This document shows positions 15,112 through 16,948 of a stretch of 16,948 nt of DNA, piece by piece (position 1 is the stretch's first letter; every line of letters begins with the position of its first letter). The translations under genes were made by a program, and so were the position numbers. The stretch is from an uncultured Actinoplanes sp. (GTDB lineage: Bacteria; Actinomycetota; Actinomycetes; Mycobacteriales; Micromonosporaceae), in NCBI GenBank assembly GCA_934667465.1, contig CAKUMG010000026.1, positions 1 to 16,948 on the forward strand, in the 5' to 3' direction. Under the pieces are notes generated by a model. That model was given only the letters and a program-made list of their open reading frames with translations, was not told the origin of the DNA and did not search any database.

Positions 15112-16554
15112 GTGAGTCAGGTCCCCAGCCGTACCGTCGTCGTTCTCGCCGCCGGGGAGGGGAAGCGGATGAAGTCCGCGACCCCCAAGATGCTGCACCC
15201 GCTGCTCGGGCGCACGCTGCTCGGCCACGTGCTGCACGCCGCCGAGGCCGCGCGCGCCTCGCGGACCGTGGTCGTGGTGGGTTACAAGGCCGACCAGGTC
15301 AAGGCGCACCTCGCGGAGATCGCGCCCGGGGCCACGCCGGTGCTGCAGGCGGAGCAGAACGGCACCGGGCACGCGGTCCGGATCGCGCTGGACGCCATCC
15401 CCGAGGCCACCGGCACCGTGGTGGTGCTCAACGCCGACGTGCCGCTGCTGCGGCCGGAGACCGTGGAGGCGCTGGTCGCGGCGCACGAGTCGACGCGGTG
15501 CGGCGCCACGGTGCTGGCCGCGGAGGTGGCGGACCCGACGGGTCTGGGGCGGATCGTGCGGGACGCGGCCGGCAACCTCGAGCGGATCGTGGAGGAGCGG
15601 GACGCGTCGGCGGAGGTGCGGGCGATCCGTGAGGTGAATGCCGGGATCTACGTGTTCGACGCCGCGCTGCTGCGGGAGTCGCTGGGGAAGCTGACCACGG
15701 ACAACGATCAGGGCGAGGAATATCTCACCGACGTCTTCGGGCTGCTGGCGACCGCGGGGCATGCGGTCGGGGTGCACGTGGCCGAGGATGCGCGCGAGAC
15801 GCTGGGGTGCAACGACCGGGCGGAGCTGGCGCGGCTGCGCGGGCTGCTGCGGGACAGGATCAACACCGGCTGGCTGAAGGCCGGGGTTTCGATCATGGAT
15901 CCGGCGACGACGTGGATCGACGTCACGGTGACGCTGGAGCCGGACGCGGTGGTGGATCAGAACTCGCAGCTGCAGGGCGCGACGACGGTCGGTGCGGGTG
16001 CCGTGGTGGGCCCGGACACGACGCTGGTGGACACTGTCGTCGCCGAGGGCGCGACGGTGCTGCGGACGCACGCGATCGGGGCGGAGGTCGGCCCGGATGC
16101 GACAGTGGGCCCGTTCTCGTTCCTGCGGCCGGGCACGCGGCTGGGGCGCAAGGCGAAGGTCGGCGGGTTCGTGGAGACGAAGAACGCCGAGCTGGGTGCG
16201 GGTGCGAAGGTGCCGCACCTGTCGTACGTGGGCGATGCGACGATCGGCCCGAAGTCGAACATCGGCGCTGGGACGATCTTCGCCAACTACGACGGGGTGA
16301 ACAAGCACCACACCACGGTCGGCGAGGCCGCGTTCGTGGGCAGCGACTCGGTGCTGATCGCGCCGGTGGAGATCGGGCCGGGGGCGTATGTCGCCGCGGG
16401 CAGCGCGATCGGCAAGGACGTGCCGCCGGGGAGCCTGGGGGTCACGCGCGCGCAGCAGCGGGCGATCGAGGGCTGGGTGGCGCGCAAGCGTCCGGGCACG
16501 GTGTCGGCCGAGGCGGCTGAGCGCGCGGCGGGGGAGCCCGGCGCCGGCGAGTGA
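15112..16554 (+). CDS. glmU: Bifunctional UDP-GlcNAc pyrophosphorylase / glucosamine-1-phosphate acetyltransferase
   Basis: Cytoplasmic enzyme that acetylates glucosamine-1-phosphate and then couples GlcNAc-1-P to UTP, giving UDP-GlcNAc for peptidoglycan. The 480-residue product starts with the pyrophosphorylase domain: LAAGEGKRMKS (12-22), QNGTGHA (82-88), and NADVPLL with D109 as the metal aspartate. A linker helix (about 230-255) leads to a left-handed beta-helix of hexapeptide repeats with FLRPGT, HLSYVGD (H369, the expected catalytic base), NIGAGT and NYDGVNKH. The C-terminal tail is Ala/Glu-rich and disposable in appearance. The GTG at 15112 has GGAG at 15102-15105 with 6-nt spacing. 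The ATG at 15100 has no Shine-Dalgarno and would add four residues. The usual T of the G-x-G-T-R-M motif is K here. Confidence 0.97.
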   Translation: MSQVPSRTVVVLAAGEGKRMKSATPKMLHPLLGRTLLGHVLHAAEAARASRTVVVVGYKADQVKAHLAEIAPGATPVLQAEQNGTGHAVRIALDAIPEATGTVVVLNADVPLLRPETVEALVAAHESTRCGATVLAAEVADPTGLGRIVRDAAGNLERIVEERDASAEVRAIREVNAGIYVFDAALLRESLGKLTTDNDQGEEYLTDVFGLLATAGHAVGVHVAEDARETLGCNDRAELARLRGLLRDRINTGWLKAGVSIMDPATTWIDVTVTLEPDAVVDQNSQLQGATTVGAGAVVGPDTTLVDTVVAEGATVLRTHAIGAEVGPDATVGPFSFLRPGTRLGRKAKVGGFVETKNAELGAGAKVPHLSYVGDATIGPKSNIGAGTIFANYDGVNKHHTTVGEAAFVGSDSVLIAPVEIGPGAYVAAGSAIGKDVPPGSLGVTRAQQRAIEGWVARKRPGTVSAEAAERAAGEPGAGE

Positions 16555-16696
16555 GTCACCGGGGCGCGCCGGGAGTCCCATGTCGGCCGGTGAGCCACTG
16601 CCGAGCGCGCAGGGCGCACCGGGTGCCGGGTGCCAGGTGGGGGCGGTGGTGACCGTGAGTGAATCGATCCGGCACCCCGGTAGTTGAGATTGTCGA

Positions 16697-16702
16697 TATG
16701 AT
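16697..16702 (+). promoter_or_regulatory. Candidate -10 for prs
   Basis: TATGAT is the best -10 hexamer in the leader. TTGAGA at 16684-16689 is too near (7 bp) to be its -35, and nothing at 17 bp upstream fits. The start would be about 170 nt before the prs ATG. Confidence 0.35.
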
Positions 16703-16736
16703 CCGGTCGGCGGGACGAGCGTCCGGCGGCCGGATC
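16700..16736. repeat. Two-tier inverted repeat in the prs leader
   Basis: Outer arms GATCCGG (16700-16706) and CCGGATC (16730-16736) enclose inner arms GGAC (16713-16716) and GTCC (16721-16724). It overlaps the candidate -10, so an operator or a leader structure are both possible. Confidence 0.45.
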
Positions 16737-16876
16737 GGCAGTGAAGTCAACGGATCGAGGCTGCGCAAGCTGGGGTGAGCCATCCCACGCGGGGCATCCG
16801 GCACGTGGCGAGCGGCCGTCGTCGGGTCATACTTCAGGTGACACACCCCCTCGATTGCACGGGAGCGGACGAGCCC

Positions 16877-16948
16877 ATGGGCAGCATCGTCGCGGAGAAC
16901 CGTAAGAGTTTGATGCTTTTCTCGGGGCGGGGTTTCCCGGAGCTGGCC
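16877..16948 (+). CDS. prs: Ribose-phosphate pyrophosphokinase, N-terminus only (window edge)
   Basis: The 24 codons beginning at the ATG at 16877 read MGSIVAENRKSLMLFSGRGF and then PELA, the typical start of actinobacterial PRPP synthetase, which makes phosphoribosyl pyrophosphate from ribose-5-phosphate and ATP for nucleotide, histidine and tryptophan synthesis. glmU followed by prs is a common actinobacterial order, which supports the call. GGGAG lies 11 nt upstream of the start, a longer spacing than ideal. Catalytic motifs lie beyond the window. Confidence 0.88.
   Translation, partial: MGSIVAENRKSLMLFSGRGFPELA

Larger units (their letters stand above)
16555..16876. other. Non-coding leader between glmU and prs (322 nt)
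   Basis: No convincing gene is present. It holds a loose inverted repeat right after the glmU stop (TCACCGG 16556-16562 with CCGGTGA 16587-16593, a poor terminator), a GGGTGCC direct repeat near 16620, a -10-like TATGAT at 16697-16702, a two-tier inverted repeat at 16700-16736, and a second -10-like CATACT near 16829. The length and the AT-rich spots suggest that prs has its own promoter and a long leader. Confidence 0.6.

Overview
This is a high-GC actinobacterial chromosome segment. GC is near 72% with a strong third-position GC bias, GTG and TTG starts are common, and several promoters lead straight into start codons. Gene content and the lysine-rich PKD-type secreted protein look most like Micromonosporaceae (Actinoplanes/Micromonospora), but that placement is inference. 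Most of the window is core housekeeping sequence with a few accessory insertions.

Layout. The left edge may hold the first codons of a leftward gene (1-60). metG (178-1959, methionyl-tRNA synthetase) ends at a textbook terminator. Next come a secreted protein with a Thr/Pro/Asp stalk and PKD-like domains (2182-3489, own terminator), an unrecognised leftward gene (3645-4679) and tatD (4784-5677). A MarR regulator and a 14-TM DHA2-family exporter follow (5739-7827), driven by a near-consensus promoter whose spacer is almost filled by a perfect 18-bp palindrome. A small leftward SRPBCC-like gene (7903-8325) separates this from the rsmA/ksgA - Uma2 nuclease - ispE operon (8412-10833), in which all three genes are coupled by 4-nt ATGA/GTGA overlaps. 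An ABC-F ATPase (10896-12698) and two tandem DUF4383-type membrane proteins (12789-13705) follow. They converge, 1 bp apart, on a leftward TetR regulator (13707-14420).

The stretch 14421-14974 is less GC-rich. It holds the C-terminal half of a broken gene from a common actinobacterial family of unknown function, then tRNA-Gln(UUG) (14975-15045), glmU (15112-16554), a 322-nt leader, and the first 24 codons of prs at the right edge.

How the genes fit together. metG and tRNA-Gln serve translation; rsmA dimethylates 16S rRNA; ABC-F proteins act on the ribosome. ispE feeds isoprenoid synthesis by the MEP pathway, glmU makes UDP-GlcNAc, and prs makes PRPP. The order tatD - X - rsmA - ispE matches the mycobacterial tatD-rpfB-ksgA-ispE block, but no Rpf gene is present; its place is taken by the MarR/exporter pair and the SRPBCC-like gene. 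I found no CRISPR array, complete mobile element or clearly new multi-gene system. The points most worth a second look are the MarR promoter/operator, the Uma2 gene wedged into an essential operon, the missing rpfB, and the broken gene beside tRNA-Gln.
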